Assembly: GCA_030148225.1 (NCBI GenBank)
Contig: JASBTX010000038.1
Span: 216,434 to 280,433, forward strand
DNA length: 64,000 nucleotides
DNA from: Paracoccaceae bacterium
Lineage (GTDB): Bacteria > Pseudomonadota > Alphaproteobacteria > Rhodobacterales > Rhodobacteraceae
Direction: 5' to 3'
The translations under genes were made by a program, and so were the position numbers. The notes below the pieces were generated by a model that worked only from the letters and a program-made list of their open reading frames with translations, had not been told where the DNA came from and searched no databases. Of the stretch, positions 35,190 to 44,599 are shown piece by piece (the first letter of the stretch is position 1; each line of letters begins with the position of its first letter).

Positions 35190-37658
35190 TCAGAATTCCT
35201 CGGGGATGAGGAGGGTGACGCCGACGGCACCGGCGCGCGCGAGTTCCTGATCAAGCGACATCGGGATATATTCGCCCCGACGCCAGAGCACGCCGAGATC
35301 ATCGTAGAAGCGTGACAGGAAATGGCCGGACTGGCCGGTCGACATGATGAAGACCGAACTGTCGGGATTGGCGAAATCATAAACGGCGCGGAAGAGCCCG
35401 GCATTGACATTTTGGTAGGGCGCATCGGGGTCGCCGCCGGTCTGGCCACGGTTCAGCGTATAATCGCCGCCGCTGGTGGACTGTCGGATATTCACAAGCC
35501 ACGAGATGAAGGGCATGTCGCCCAGCACGGGGTGTTTGTGGATCGCCTCATGCGCGTCACCCCAGCGCCAGCTTTCGATATTGCGGCCATATTTCGTATC
35601 GAGTTCTAGGAGAGCGGCGGTCAGCGCCTTTTGCGCGGCGGTCGTGCAATCCTCGGTCGCCGTGGACTGGATGATATCGCACCAGGCCGAGGCGCCACCG
35701 ATATCGCGGTAGACCCGTTCGATGAAGACGGGATCGGGCCGGGTGAATTCATCGGCCAAAGGGCCGAGTTCATCGCGAATGAGCACCTGTTGCAGATTGC
35801 GCATCCATGCGGCGTAGATCAGGGGTTCGGGCAGGTGTTCGTTCATCTCGCCGTTCCAGTCGGCCAGAAGCGCCAGTGCGCGCTTGCGCTGATCCTCGAT
35901 CGTGCCCTCTTCGGTCGGGGCTTCCTTGAACCAGAGGTCACGGGCCACGAGCGGCAGGAGCGTGCGCGCGGCGACGCTGACCTCGTCAAGCTGCGCCTCG
36001 ATAAAGCTTTCGCGGGTATGCACCTGACGGTCCTGCATCAGCTTCTGCCAGCGCTGGACGCGCTGGGTGCCGCCCCAGTTATAGCTGACATGTTCGGGGA
36101 AGGGGCGGTCGATGATCTTGTTGTTCATATTGCCGAGGATGCCGCCCTCGGGATTTTCAAAGACCGGATTGGTGGTGAAGGGAAAAAGCCCGCGCCAGCG
36201 GTTGGCGTCGATCCAGCCCGGCGCGGGCAGGCGGCCCTGCGTCTGGCTGTCGGGGTCGCGGTTGGGAATGCGCCCGATCAGCTGTAGCGCGATATTGTCG
36301 CGATCGGCCACGACAAGGTTCAGCCCCGGCGCCACGACATAGCTGCCGGCGCGGCGGGCGGCCTCGGTTGTCTGGGCGCGCATCAGCGCGACAAATCCGG
36401 TCATGGTTGTGTCGGCGGCGACTGAGCCTGTCCAGCTGAGCGCGGCGACGTGCCCGGGCGGGGTGATGGTACCGATATCAAAGAGCGAGGGCGGCAGGAT
36501 CGGGCCGTTATCGCTCCAGCGCAGGGTGGTGGTCACAGGGGCGGCATCCTTGACCCCGATGATCGACTGGCGGGTCCTGAATTTCTTGAAACCGGCAGGG
36601 GTGCGGTATTCCTCGGGATTTTCGGGGTTCAGCTGTTCGATCAGCAGGTCCTGATCATCGGTATAGCTGGCCGTCAGCCCCCAGCCGATTTTGGTATTGC
36701 GCCCGATCAGCACGGTGGGGCCGCCGGGGATCGTGGCCCCGATCACACCGCCGGTCGACAGTTCCAGCCGCGCGAGATACCAGGGCGAGGGGGCCTCGGT
36801 CGCGAGATGCGGATCGGTCGCCAGAAGTGCGCCGCCGGCGGCGCTGCGTTCGGGCATGGCCGCCCAGGCATTGGAGGCCCCGGCGCTGCCGCGCGGCGGA
36901 AAGGGCGAGAGCGGATCGCGTGGTGTGAAAGCCGCATATCGCGGTGTCGGATCGAGCGTCGGGAAAAGTGCCGCGAAATCGGGGGTGACGGTGGCGGTCA
37001 GATCGGGGGCGTCGGGCAGGATATCGCTGAGCCGCGCACCAGGCAGGATGAGCGACAGCCGCGCGCGCAGCACGTCGGTTTCGAGCTGGCTGGTCTGGCG
37101 CAGGGCCATGAGTTTGCCGATGGCGATGGAATCGGCAGGCTGCCAGGGGGCGAGCGCATTGGAAAACAGGAAAAACTCTGGCGCGCCGCGCCCGAGCGCC
37201 TGTTCGTTCACCGTTTTGAGCCATGCATTGACCCCGGCGGCATAGGCGCTGAGTGCCTCCATCGTGTTGGCGTCCTGCACCTCAACCGCTTGAAGAGACA
37301 GGTTATAGAGATCGAGCCGGCGCATATAGTCATCGATCTGAAGCGTACGCTCGCCAAAGAGTTCCGACAGGCGGCCCTGGGCCGTCCGCCTGAGCATGGT
37401 CATCTGCCAGAGCCTGTCCTGGGCATGGGCAAAGCCGAGGCCGAAATAGACATCCGCGTCATTGCCGGCAAAGATATGCGGCACATTGGCGTTATTGCGT
37501 ACGATCTCGACCGGGCCGAACACGCCATCGACGCTGAACTCGGCGTCATAATCGGGCAGTGAACGCGAGGCGAACATGTAGGCAATCAGCAGCGCGCCGA
37601 GGATCAGGAGCAAGCTGGCGGTCAACAGCCTGACGGCCCATGTGAATATTATGGCCAA
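35190..37658 (-). CDS. Penicillin acylase-family Ntn hydrolase
   Basis: An 822-residue N-terminal-nucleophile amidohydrolase, synthesised as a precursor that self-cleaves. The nucleophile is Ser262 in GSAGASNAWA, at the expected alpha/linker/beta junction. An N-terminal hydrophobic helix (AVRLLTASLLLILGALLIAY) exports or anchors it. I choose the TTG at 37658 (MAIIFTWAVRL) because GAGGA lies just upstream and the longer track start would run into the divergent dehydrogenase gene. Substrates in the family include acyl-homoserine lactones and acylated amino compounds; which one applies here is unknown. Confidence 0.9.
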   Translation of the reverse strand: MAIIFTWAVRLLTASLLLILGALLIAYMFASRSLPDYDAEFSVDGVFGPVEIVRNNANVPHIFAGNDADVYFGLGFAHAQDRLWQMTMLRRTAQGRLSELFGERTLQIDDYMRRLDLYNLSLQAVEVQDANTMEALSAYAAGVNAWLKTVNEQALGRGAPEFFLFSNALAPWQPADSIAIGKLMALRQTSQLETDVLRARLSLILPGARLSDILPDAPDLTATVTPDFAALFPTLDPTPRYAAFTPRDPLSPFPPRGSAGASNAWAAMPERSAAGGALLATDPHLATEAPSPWYLARLELSTGGVIGATIPGGPTVLIGRNTKIGWGLTASYTDDQDLLIEQLNPENPEEYRTPAGFKKFRTRQSIIGVKDAAPVTTTLRWSDNGPILPPSLFDIGTITPPGHVAALSWTGSVAADTTMTGFVALMRAQTTEAARRAGSYVVAPGLNLVVADRDNIALQLIGRIPNRDPDSQTQGRLPAPGWIDANRWRGLFPFTTNPVFENPEGGILGNMNNKIIDRPFPEHVSYNWGGTQRVQRWQKLMQDRQVHTRESFIEAQLDEVSVAARTLLPLVARDLWFKEAPTEEGTIEDQRKRALALLADWNGEMNEHLPEPLIYAAWMRNLQQVLIRDELGPLADEFTRPDPVFIERVYRDIGGASAWCDIIQSTATEDCTTAAQKALTAALLELDTKYGRNIESWRWGDAHEAIHKHPVLGDMPFISWLVNIRQSTSGGDYTLNRGQTGGDPDAPYQNVNAGLFRAVYDFANPDSSVFIMSTGQSGHFLSRFYDDLGVLWRRGEYIPMSLDQELARAGAVGVTLLIPEEF

Positions 37659-37741
37659 GCCATCCTCGCTGCGATTGACGTTCCGGGTGCGGTCGTTAGT
37701 TACTGAGCCATACGCATAAGCGCAAACATTCGGAGGGGCAA

Positions 37742-38614
37742 ATGGCGCGGATAACATTTTTGGGATTGGGCGTCATGGGATATCCGATGGCCGGGCATCT
37801 GGCCGCCGCCGGGCATGACGTGACCGTTTACAACCGTACCACCGCCAAGGCCGAGGCCTGGGTGGCAGAGCATGGGGGCGCGTTGGGCAAGACGCCGCGC
37901 GCGGCGGCAGAGGGGGCCGAGTTTGTCATGGCCTGTGTCGGCAATGACGATGATCTGCGCGCGGTCTGCCTGGGTGATGACGGGGCCTTTGCGGCGATGG
38001 CATCCGGGGCGGTATTCGTCGATCACACGACCGTGTCGGTGAAGGTGACGCGCGAGCTATATGCTGCTGCCGCCGCGATTGGCGTGGGGTTTGTTGATGC
38101 GCCGGTATCGGGTGGTCAGGCCGGGGCGGAAAACGGCCAGCTGGGCGTGATGTGCGGCGGGGATCAGGCCACATATGACGCGGTCGAGCCGATCATCGAT
38201 GTCTATGCCAAGGCCTGTCGGCGGCTGGGTGACAGCGGCGCCGGTCAACTGACCAAGATGGTCAACCAGATCTGTATTGCCGGACTGGTTCAGGGCCTGT
38301 CCGAAGGCCTGCATTTCGCCGAGAAGGCCGGGCTGGATATCCGCGAGGTGGTGCAGGTGATCAGCCAGGGCGCGGCAGGGTCTTGGCAGATGTCGAACCG
38401 GTATCAAACCATGGCCGATGATGCGTTTGATTTCGGTTTCGCGGTTGACTGGATGCGCAAGGATCTGGGGATCTGTCTGGATACGGCGGATGAAAACGGC
38501 GCATCGCTGCCCGTGACGGCGCTGGTCGATCAGTTTTACAAGGATGTGCAGAAACTGGGCGGCGGGCGGTGGGATACCTCCTCGCTGATCAGGCGGCTGC
38601 GCGCACTGGGATAG
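37742..38614 (+). CDS. NAD(P)-dependent beta-hydroxyacid dehydrogenase (HIBADH family)
   Basis: A 290-residue dehydrogenase. The Rossmann motif MARITFLGLGVMGYPMAGHL and the substrate motif FVDAPVSGGQAGAENGQL are those of the 3-hydroxyisobutyrate/tartronate-semialdehyde reductase family; the catalytic Lys is in GAGQLTKMVNQI. It is divergent from the acylase gene across about 83 bp. A paralogue lies at 43618. Which hydroxyacid it uses cannot be read from the sequence. Confidence 0.92.
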   Translation: MARITFLGLGVMGYPMAGHLAAAGHDVTVYNRTTAKAEAWVAEHGGALGKTPRAAAEGAEFVMACVGNDDDLRAVCLGDDGAFAAMASGAVFVDHTTVSVKVTRELYAAAAAIGVGFVDAPVSGGQAGAENGQLGVMCGGDQATYDAVEPIIDVYAKACRRLGDSGAGQLTKMVNQICIAGLVQGLSEGLHFAEKAGLDIREVVQVISQGAAGSWQMSNRYQTMADDAFDFGFAVDWMRKDLGICLDTADENGASLPVTALVDQFYKDVQKLGGGRWDTSSLIRRLRALG

Positions 38615-38949
38615 CGGGCCGGGACCGGTTTGCCGCCGCCCCGGTGCACGGGCAAAACGCGGGCGACAGACTGGTCAGCGGCCAAAATCCGATAAGCTGG
38701 CTCCGAAGGTGAAGGTGCTGATCTAAAGAGGCCGCTCATTCCGCCGGATTGCCCGTGACCCCGGGATATCGAAAAAAACCGCGGCCGATAGTGTTAGACG
38801 GTAAAGGCAGGCTGCGTGCTGTACGCGCCTATTCCCGTGCCTGATCAGAAATGGCCGTATGTGCAGCGAATGGTGGAAGAGGAAAGAGGGGCCAGAATAA
38901 CCGATGCCGCACAAACGATGAATGACAGCTTTCAGGGAGAGATCAGACT
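38615..38949. other. Gap with no supported gene
   Basis: 335 bases between the dehydrogenase gene and the zinc-ribbon gene. A 74-codon plus-strand frame starting with a GTG at 38816 overlaps the 3' end of the minus-strand gene at 38950 and shows no family resemblance. I see no hairpin with a T-run, no tRNA and no repeat. Composition drifts toward lower GC on the right side, marking the start of an accessory segment. Confidence 0.4.
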
Positions 38950-39831
38950 TCAGTCTTCTGTAATACAATACGACGGCGGAGAGTCCGAGTTGCATATCTC
39001 TGGGTCTGTTTCATTCAAACCGCCAGGTCCACGAACGTAGATTAAGCTGCCCAATACGTTATACAGTAGGTTGGCACGTCCGCCTTGCCAAAGGTCGCTG
39101 CCGATTTGCCAGATAGCAAAAGCTTCGCTTACTTCTTTTCCAGAAACCGGATCAAGTGCAGTCAACTGACAGAAGGTTGCTATGTCTGAAACTGGCTGAA
39201 GAGATATCAAGCCGTCTTTGCCGATAATATGGTAGACAGGTATCTTTGAAGCGCGGCTAGCCCCAAACCAGGTGTGCCTTAGCGTCAATCCAGGCGAATA
39301 AATCCGCTTTATGTCGCTCACTCTTTCATCTTCCGGAGGCAAGAAGACAGCCCTGTTGTCGAGCCAACCACCCTCCCAATCCTGAGGGATGGCAAAGGTC
39401 GCGACCTCACTTCCGCCAAACTCTGCAACAGTTATTGGCCTGTCCGATTGGTCTTCAACTGTTGTGGACCAAACTCGAAAAGGCTCTTCATAGTCGACAA
39501 TCTTTTCGTCAATTCTGCTGGCCGCAACGCACTTCAAAACTGGATCAATGATCAGCCGCCGTTCGCCTAGGTTTGAGACATCGAAGGTAACGCTGCGTTC
39601 AGATACCGCCCTAAGGTGCGCGCTAAATTTGGGAGGTGACGGAAACCACGCCGACTTGATCTGCGGAGAAATCGAAAAAACAAAAGCCAGAAACGCTAGG
39701 AGAAATCCGAGAAGCGGTGTCCACACTTTGATATGCCGACGCCAATCTTGATGAGACCCGCACTCGACGCAGAGTTTCGCGGCCGTCTCAATTTCTCTTT
39801 GGCATTCGATGCACTTTTTCAACTCTGCCAT
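38950..39831 (-). CDS. Zinc-ribbon, single-pass membrane protein of unknown function
   Basis: A 293-residue protein. Four cysteines at 7, 10, 21 and 24 (CIEC...CVEC) form a short zinc ribbon, followed by a membrane helix (VWTPLLGFLLAFLAFVFSISP, about residues 34-54) and a large soluble domain, predicted outside the cytoplasm. The soluble part starts with a beta-rich segment (KFSAHLRAVSERSVTFDVSNLGERRLIIDPVL) that could be an Ig-like fold. Codon use is less GC-biased than that of its neighbours, which suggests recent gain. No function can be named. Confidence 0.7.
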   Translation of the reverse strand: MAELKKCIECQREIETAAKLCVECGSHQDWRRHIKVWTPLLGFLLAFLAFVFSISPQIKSAWFPSPPKFSAHLRAVSERSVTFDVSNLGERRLIIDPVLKCVAASRIDEKIVDYEEPFRVWSTTVEDQSDRPITVAEFGGSEVATFAIPQDWEGGWLDNRAVFLPPEDERVSDIKRIYSPGLTLRHTWFGASRASKIPVYHIIGKDGLISLQPVSDIATFCQLTALDPVSGKEVSEAFAIWQIGSDLWQGGRANLLYNVLGSLIYVRGPGGLNETDPEICNSDSPPSYCITED

Positions 39832-40071
39832 TCTTGAATTGCTTTACTGCGAAACTTGAGCTTTTACCCTCACCGAGAGTGCCACGTGCCGTCTCGAACG
39901 ACAAGCAAAGCAGACATTTTACATTGGGATTAGAACGTCCGCTTCGTCCGCACAGCGGTCATTCACGTTGGATGGCGTGAACGTCCTCATTTCCTCATGA
40001 TACGTTTCTGCCCCCGCCCGTAATCGACCCCCCTGTTGTGCCGGAGCCATCCACCACGCCACGTTCCGGCA

Positions 40072-41181
40072 CTACCCGTCATCGCTCAGGCTGAAGGTGA
40101 TCTCGAACGCATGCTGGCCCATGGGAAACTGCATGGTCTGCGACTGGCCCGACTCCATGATCGGCAGTGCCATGGTGCGCGCACCCGGTCCGGGAAAGGC
40201 CTGCACCAGCCGCCCCAGCGCCACGGCAAAGAGGTTGGGAAAGCTCTGCGTGCTGGGCCGCCCCTGCACGACGAAATTCATCACCGAATTCGGAAAGGGC
40301 CCGGCGGTTGGTGACAGATCGATCAAGAGCTGGTCGCCATTGCGGCTGAAATTCGCGGCAAGCTGCGGCGTGACGGTCGCGACGCTGACCAGTTCGCCCG
40401 AGGGTGTGTTTTCAAGCTCCGACGAGGTCAGCGCACCGGTGACGGCGCCGCCGGGCTGTTCATCGGCCACAATGCCGATCTGGCCGATATGGCTCCAGCC
40501 GGTGGTGGCGTCAAAGACCGAGGTCGGGTTGAACTTGAAGGTAATGGTGATCGTGCCGGTGATGGACTGATCGACCCGGCAGATATTGAGCTGCACGGAT
40601 GAGTAGCCATTGACGGGTATGTCGCGGCTGTCCTCGGTCCGGTAGGCGAAATCAAACCCCACGCCGTCGGGCAGGGGGATGTCGGAAATCAGCGGGCGCA
40701 CCATGATCGTCTGGGGCGGGATCAGCACGGTGGTATCGACCGGGCCGCCGAAATCGGCGGTGTTTGAACGGCATTCACCCTCTTCCTCGGGCAGGGGGCC
40801 GGTCAATGTGGCCGCGATCGAGGGTATTTCGGCGATCTGGTTATCGACCGTGTTGCTGACCATGACGGCATTGGCGTTTTGCGAATTGCCCCAGATGATG
40901 GGAAAGAGCAGCTGATGCGCGGGCAGGGTGATGGAATCGCCCGGGATCATGGTCTGGAATACCGGGATATTGGGGATACCGTCGCTCAGGTTGACGGCCT
41001 CGGCGCTCATCGGGCCGAAGACAAGCCCGCCATGGGGAAAGCTCGTCTGCGCGAAATCGAAGCGGTGGCCCTCCTCCATCTCGCCGCGCGTGCCCTCGGC
41101 ATGTACGGTATAGATGGGCTGGGCCATGGCCGGAACGGCCAGCAATATCAGCAGAAACAGCGCCCGGATTAACCGCAACAT
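40072..41181 (-). CDS. Secreted protein of unknown function
   Basis: A 369-residue protein with a clear Sec signal (LIRALFLLILLAVPAMAQ, cleavage near A-M-A/Q). The mature part appears beta-rich and has few cysteines (EGECRSN, LNICRVD), which may pair. The sequence is host-like in composition. A GTGCCGGA/TCCGGCAC inverted repeat begins at its stop codon (40038-40072) but lacks a T-run. The neighbours (zinc-ribbon protein, YSC84 lipoprotein) suggest only that this is an envelope-related region. I do not recognise a family. Confidence 0.7.
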   Translation of the reverse strand: MLRLIRALFLLILLAVPAMAQPIYTVHAEGTRGEMEEGHRFDFAQTSFPHGGLVFGPMSAEAVNLSDGIPNIPVFQTMIPGDSITLPAHQLLFPIIWGNSQNANAVMVSNTVDNQIAEIPSIAATLTGPLPEEEGECRSNTADFGGPVDTTVLIPPQTIMVRPLISDIPLPDGVGFDFAYRTEDSRDIPVNGYSSVQLNICRVDQSITGTITITFKFNPTSVFDATTGWSHIGQIGIVADEQPGGAVTGALTSSELENTPSGELVSVATVTPQLAANFSRNGDQLLIDLSPTAGPFPNSVMNFVVQGRPSTQSFPNLFAVALGRLVQAFPGPGARTMALPIMESGQSQTMQFPMGQHAFEITFSLSDDG

Positions 41182-41266
41182 CAGACCCTCCCGTCGGTGG
41201 CTCCAGCCTAGCCCTGATGTGTGGACCTGTCCAGAAAACCGCCAGCGGGCGGAATCGTGGTGTGCC

Positions 41267-41830
41267 TCAGGGAATGATCCGCGAGTATTTGGTGCCTTCG
41301 AGCGTTGCGCCGACGATCAGGCCGGCCTGGCCGAAGATGATCGCGATGATCGGCTCGGTCACGGTGTTGGTGTCGATGCCAAGGCTCGCACCTTCGGCCT
41401 TGAGCGCGTATTTGACATCCGCCCCGGCGGCCCAGCCGCGTGACTGTCGAAAACCCGCGAGCGACTCTTCGGTCATGAAAAAGAGCGCATGCGCATATTG
41501 TTGCGCCCCGATCTGAAATCCGAACGTGCCCTGAAGTGCCGAGTAGTAATCGACAGGCACATCATTGACCAGCAGCGCCCCCCGGCCATAGGAGGCACCC
41601 AGTCCAAAACCCGCCTCGGTCACCAGTGGCATGATCAGCGAGCCCGATGCTTTCCAGTGCAGATCCTCGCTGCCGGGGATATTCTCGAACATGAAGGTCT
41701 TGGCCGCGTCAACGCGCTGGTCCAGCCGTTGCTGCCCGGCGCTGCCGATGCCATTGCCGCAGGCCGCCGTTGTCGCCAGCGCGCCCGCGCCCAATACAAA
41801 ATTCCGCCGTGAGGTACCGCTCATATCCAT
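41267..41830 (-). CDS. YSC84/SYLF-domain lipoprotein-like protein
   Basis: A 187-residue protein of the lipid-binding SYLF (YSC84) family. The N-terminus SRRNFVLGAGALATTAAC combines a twin-arginine-like pair with a lipobox-like cysteine (TTAAC), so it is probably an exported lipoprotein. The SYLF core is visible in LVTEAGFGLGASYGRGALLVNDVPVDYYSALQGTFGFQIGAQQYAHALFF. In eukaryotes the domain binds phosphoinositides; in bacteria its role is unclear. It is likely outer-membrane or periplasmic. Confidence 0.85.
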   Translation of the reverse strand: MDMSGTSRRNFVLGAGALATTAACGNGIGSAGQQRLDQRVDAAKTFMFENIPGSEDLHWKASGSLIMPLVTEAGFGLGASYGRGALLVNDVPVDYYSALQGTFGFQIGAQQYAHALFFMTEESLAGFRQSRGWAAGADVKYALKAEGASLGIDTNTVTEPIIAIIFGQAGLIVGATLEGTKYSRIIP

Positions 41831-41912
41831 TTCCTCAATATCGCTGCCGATCTTGTGTCGGTCATTCTGCGGGGTTTCTACAGGAAAGGGGGCGGCCTGT
41901 CACCACCCCTGA

Positions 41913-42917
41913 TCAGGCCCGCCCGTTCAAAAGTCGCGCCGCATCGGGGGCGAAATAGGTCAGGATGCCGTCGCAGCCCGCGCGTTTGAAGGCCAGCAGG
42001 CTTTCCATCATCACTTTTTCCCCGTCGATCCAGCCGTTTTGCGCCGCCGCCCGGATCATCGCGTATTCGCCCGAGACCTGATAGGCGAATGTCGGCACGC
42101 CGAACCGGTCTTTGACCCGGCGGCAGATATCAAGATAGGCCAGCCCGGGTTTGACCATGACCATATCGGCACCCTCTGCCAGATCGCGGGCAATCATCCT
42201 GAGCGCTTCATCGCCATTGCCGGGGTCGATCTGATAGGTGGCCTTGTCGCCCTTGAGCGCGCCCGACGCGCCGACCGCGTCGCGAAACGGGCCGTAAAAG
42301 GCCGAAGCATATTTGGCCGAGTAGCTCATGATCGTCACATGCTGATGGCCCTTGGCCTCGAGCGCGTCGCGCATCGCACCGATGCGGTGGTCCATCATGT
42401 CCGACGGGCCCAGAATATCGGCCCCGCTATCGGCCTGGGCCAGCGCCATCCGGACCAGCGCCTCGACCGTTTCGTCATTGACGATCTCGCCGTCACGCAC
42501 GATGCCGTCATGCCCGTTGGCATTATAGGGATCAAGCGCGATATCGGTCATCACCGCGATGTCGGGCACGGCGGATTTGATGGCGCGAATGGCGCGGTTG
42601 GTCAGGTTGTCGGGGTTCCAGGCCTCTTCACAAAGCTCGGTTTTGACCGCCGGGTCCGTATAGGGAAAGAGACAGATCGCCGGGATGCCCAGATCGACGG
42701 CGCGCTTGGCGGCCAGCACCACACGGTCGACCGAGAGGCGATTGACACCGGGCATGGAGGCGATGGGTTCTGACATGTCGGTGCCGTCGCGCAGAAAGAC
42801 GGGCCAGATCAGATCGCTGGTGCCAAGCCGGGTTTCGCCGACCAGCGCCCTTATCGAAGGGGTGCGGCGCAATCTGCGGGGGCGTGCGCGCGGAAAGCCG
42901 GCCTGGGGGGATGTCAT
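41913..42917 (-). CDS. hemB: Porphobilinogen synthase (delta-aminolevulinic acid dehydratase)
   Basis: HemB (334 aa) condenses two 5-aminolevulinate molecules to porphobilinogen for haem, corrinoid and possibly bacteriochlorophyll synthesis. Schiff-base lysines lie in MSYSAKYASAFYGPFRDA and MVMVKPGLAYLD. The metal-site region MTDIALDPYNANGHDGI lacks the cysteine triad of zinc enzymes and matches the magnesium type common in alphaproteobacteria. The C-terminal part (RAGCDGILTYFAPDAARLL) is complete. Confidence 0.97.
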   Translation of the reverse strand: MTSPQAGFPRARPRRLRRTPSIRALVGETRLGTSDLIWPVFLRDGTDMSEPIASMPGVNRLSVDRVVLAAKRAVDLGIPAICLFPYTDPAVKTELCEEAWNPDNLTNRAIRAIKSAVPDIAVMTDIALDPYNANGHDGIVRDGEIVNDETVEALVRMALAQADSGADILGPSDMMDHRIGAMRDALEAKGHQHVTIMSYSAKYASAFYGPFRDAVGASGALKGDKATYQIDPGNGDEALRMIARDLAEGADMVMVKPGLAYLDICRRVKDRFGVPTFAYQVSGEYAMIRAAAQNGWIDGEKVMMESLLAFKRAGCDGILTYFAPDAARLLNGRA

Positions 42918-43004
42918 GGGAACCTCTTTTCTGATCCGCCATTCCTATCCTGCCGCCGGTCGCATCTCAAGCCTTGGCGGATACGCGGCCCGGTGGTTGA
43001 CCGG

Positions 43005-43469
43005 CTAGATCGGGATCTCACTCGAGAGCTTGATGCGCTGCATCGGCACTTCGGTTTTGACGCTTTGGACGCCCGGCAGGACGTTCAGATGTTCGATCTG
43101 AAAACGGCGGTAATCCTCGATATCACGGGCGAGGATGCGCAGCAGAAAATCGCAATCCCCGGCCATGAGATGGCATTCGACGATATTGGGCAGGCGGCTG
43201 AGTTCGGTCGTGAACCGGTCAACGGTCGCGCCATCCTGCCCGGTCAGCCAGACCCGCGTGAAAAAGGTCATGCCGTATCCCAGAACCGTCGGATCAAGGA
43301 TCGCAACATAGCGGTCTATGGCGCCGGCCTTTTCAAGAAGGCGGATGCGCCGCTGGCAGGGTGTCGGCGACAGGCCGACCTGATCGGCAATCTCGGCAAT
43401 GGTCTGTCTGCAATTGCGCTGAAGGCTGCGCAGTATCTTCAGATCGATGGCATCAAACCGGTATTCCAT
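43005..43469 (-). CDS. Lrp/AsnC-family transcriptional regulator
   Basis: A 154-residue feast/famine regulator. The N-terminal winged helix-turn-helix is DAIDLKILRSLQRNCRQTIAEIADQVGLSPTPCQRRIRLLEKAGAI; the C-terminal RAM ligand domain includes IVECHLMAGDCDFLLRILARDIEDY. It is divergent from the dehydrogenase gene at 43618 and probably controls it and itself. An AT-rich palindrome in the shared promoter region fits an Lrp operator. The effector amino acid is unknown. Confidence 0.93.
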   Translation of the reverse strand: MEYRFDAIDLKILRSLQRNCRQTIAEIADQVGLSPTPCQRRIRLLEKAGAIDRYVAILDPTVLGYGMTFFTRVWLTGQDGATVDRFTTELSRLPNIVECHLMAGDCDFLLRILARDIEDYRRFQIEHLNVLPGVQSVKTEVPMQRIKLSSEIPI

Positions 43470-43504
43470 ATGGCGGCCCCTTGGTGAATTAGTTTAGTAT
43501 ATCG

Positions 43505-43525
43505 GATATTACTGGTAATAATATC
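43505..43525. promoter_or_regulatory. AT-rich palindrome in the Lrp/dehydrogenase divergent promoter
   Basis: Perfect 7-bp arms GATATTA (43505-43511) and TAATATC (43519-43525) separated by seven bases. It lies 36 bp before the Lrp ATG and 93 bp before the dehydrogenase ATG. Size and AT content suit an Lrp-family operator; binding is inferred. Confidence 0.5.
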
Positions 43526-43617
43526 TAACACACTCTCATATCTTGATGAAGTTTGGTGATAATTGCCCGTCCTTTGATGTCATTCTTGCCCCCGGATGCA
43601 ACACAGGAGATGGCAAG

Positions 43618-44517
43618 ATGCAGAAGATCGGATTTATCGGGCTTGGCGTGATGGGCCTGCCCATGGCGGCAAATCTGGCGCGGGCGGGATACCCGCTCGT
43701 GGTCTGGAACCGAAGCCAAAAGGACCTGCAATCACTGGGCGATGCGGCGCGCATCACGCAGGCCGGGTCACCCGATGCGGTCATCAGTGCCTGCGAAATC
43801 ACCATTCTGATGCTAGTCGATCAACAGGCGATCGATGCCGTGCTGAACCGCGGGGCCGCGGATTTTGCCGACAGGGTCCGGGGACGCATGATCATCTGCA
43901 CGAGTTCGGTCACACCGCAATATTCCGAGGCGCTGGCCCGCGAGATCACGCGCGCGGGCGGTCAATATATCGAGGCGCCGGTATCCGGCTCGCGCGGGCC
44001 GGCAGAGGCGGGTGAACTGGTCTGCCTGATCGGGGCGGATGCGGCGCTTGTGGCAGACGCATCTCCGATCCTTTCGGCCATGTGCTCATCATTGATCCAT
44101 TGCGGCGGGGCAGGTCAGGGGCTGCGGATGAAGCTTGCGATTAACCATTATCTCACAGCGATGTTGGCCGCGCTGGCCGAGGCGGCAAATTTTGCGAGGC
44201 TGGCGGGCGTTTCGGGGCAGGGGTTTCTGGATGCGCTCTCTGCCGGGCCGATGAACAGCGCCTTTGCCACGCTCAAACTCTCCAGAATGATTGCACGTGA
44301 CTTCTCGCTTCAGGCGGCGGTGTCGGATGCCTATGCCAGCACAAGGCTGATTGCCGGGGAAGCGCGCCGCGTCGGGGCGGCGACGCCGCTTCTTGATGTC
44401 AGCTCTGCGCTCTATGGGGAGGCCGCGGCGGCAGGGGACCCGCGCGCCGACATGGCCAGCGTGCTGATCGCGCTGGAACGGGCCGGCAGCCGGCCCGCCG
44501 GATCGGACGCCGCCTGA
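43618..44517 (+). CDS. NAD(P)-dependent beta-hydroxyacid dehydrogenase, Lrp-linked paralogue
   Basis: A 299-residue HIBADH-family enzyme starting MQKIGFIGLGVMGLPMAANL (AGGAGA 7 bp upstream; the track start adds 25 residues). The substrate loop is YIEAPVSGSRGPAEAGELV and the catalytic Lys is in GQGLRMKLAINHY. It differs substantially from the paralogue at 37742. Divergence from an Lrp-type regulator suggests a role in amino-acid or hydroxyacid catabolism (for example serine, valine or glyoxylate branches), which is inference. Confidence 0.92.
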   Translation: MQKIGFIGLGVMGLPMAANLARAGYPLVVWNRSQKDLQSLGDAARITQAGSPDAVISACEITILMLVDQQAIDAVLNRGAADFADRVRGRMIICTSSVTPQYSEALAREITRAGGQYIEAPVSGSRGPAEAGELVCLIGADAALVADASPILSAMCSSLIHCGGAGQGLRMKLAINHYLTAMLAALAEAANFARLAGVSGQGFLDALSAGPMNSAFATLKLSRMIARDFSLQAAVSDAYASTRLIAGEARRVGAATPLLDVSSALYGEAAAAGDPRADMASVLIALERAGSRPAGSDAA

Positions 44518-44599
44518 GCGTGGCGGATGCGCGAACGGGCTGGGCAATCCGGCAATCAGGGATTATAGGGGGCGGCGAACAAAACGACCGAGGCTGGTC

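Noticed and set aside
38816-39040. 74-aa plus-strand ORF next to the zinc-ribbon gene
   Set aside because: Its second half is antisense to the minus-strand gene ending at 38950; no ribosome site and no family resemblance.
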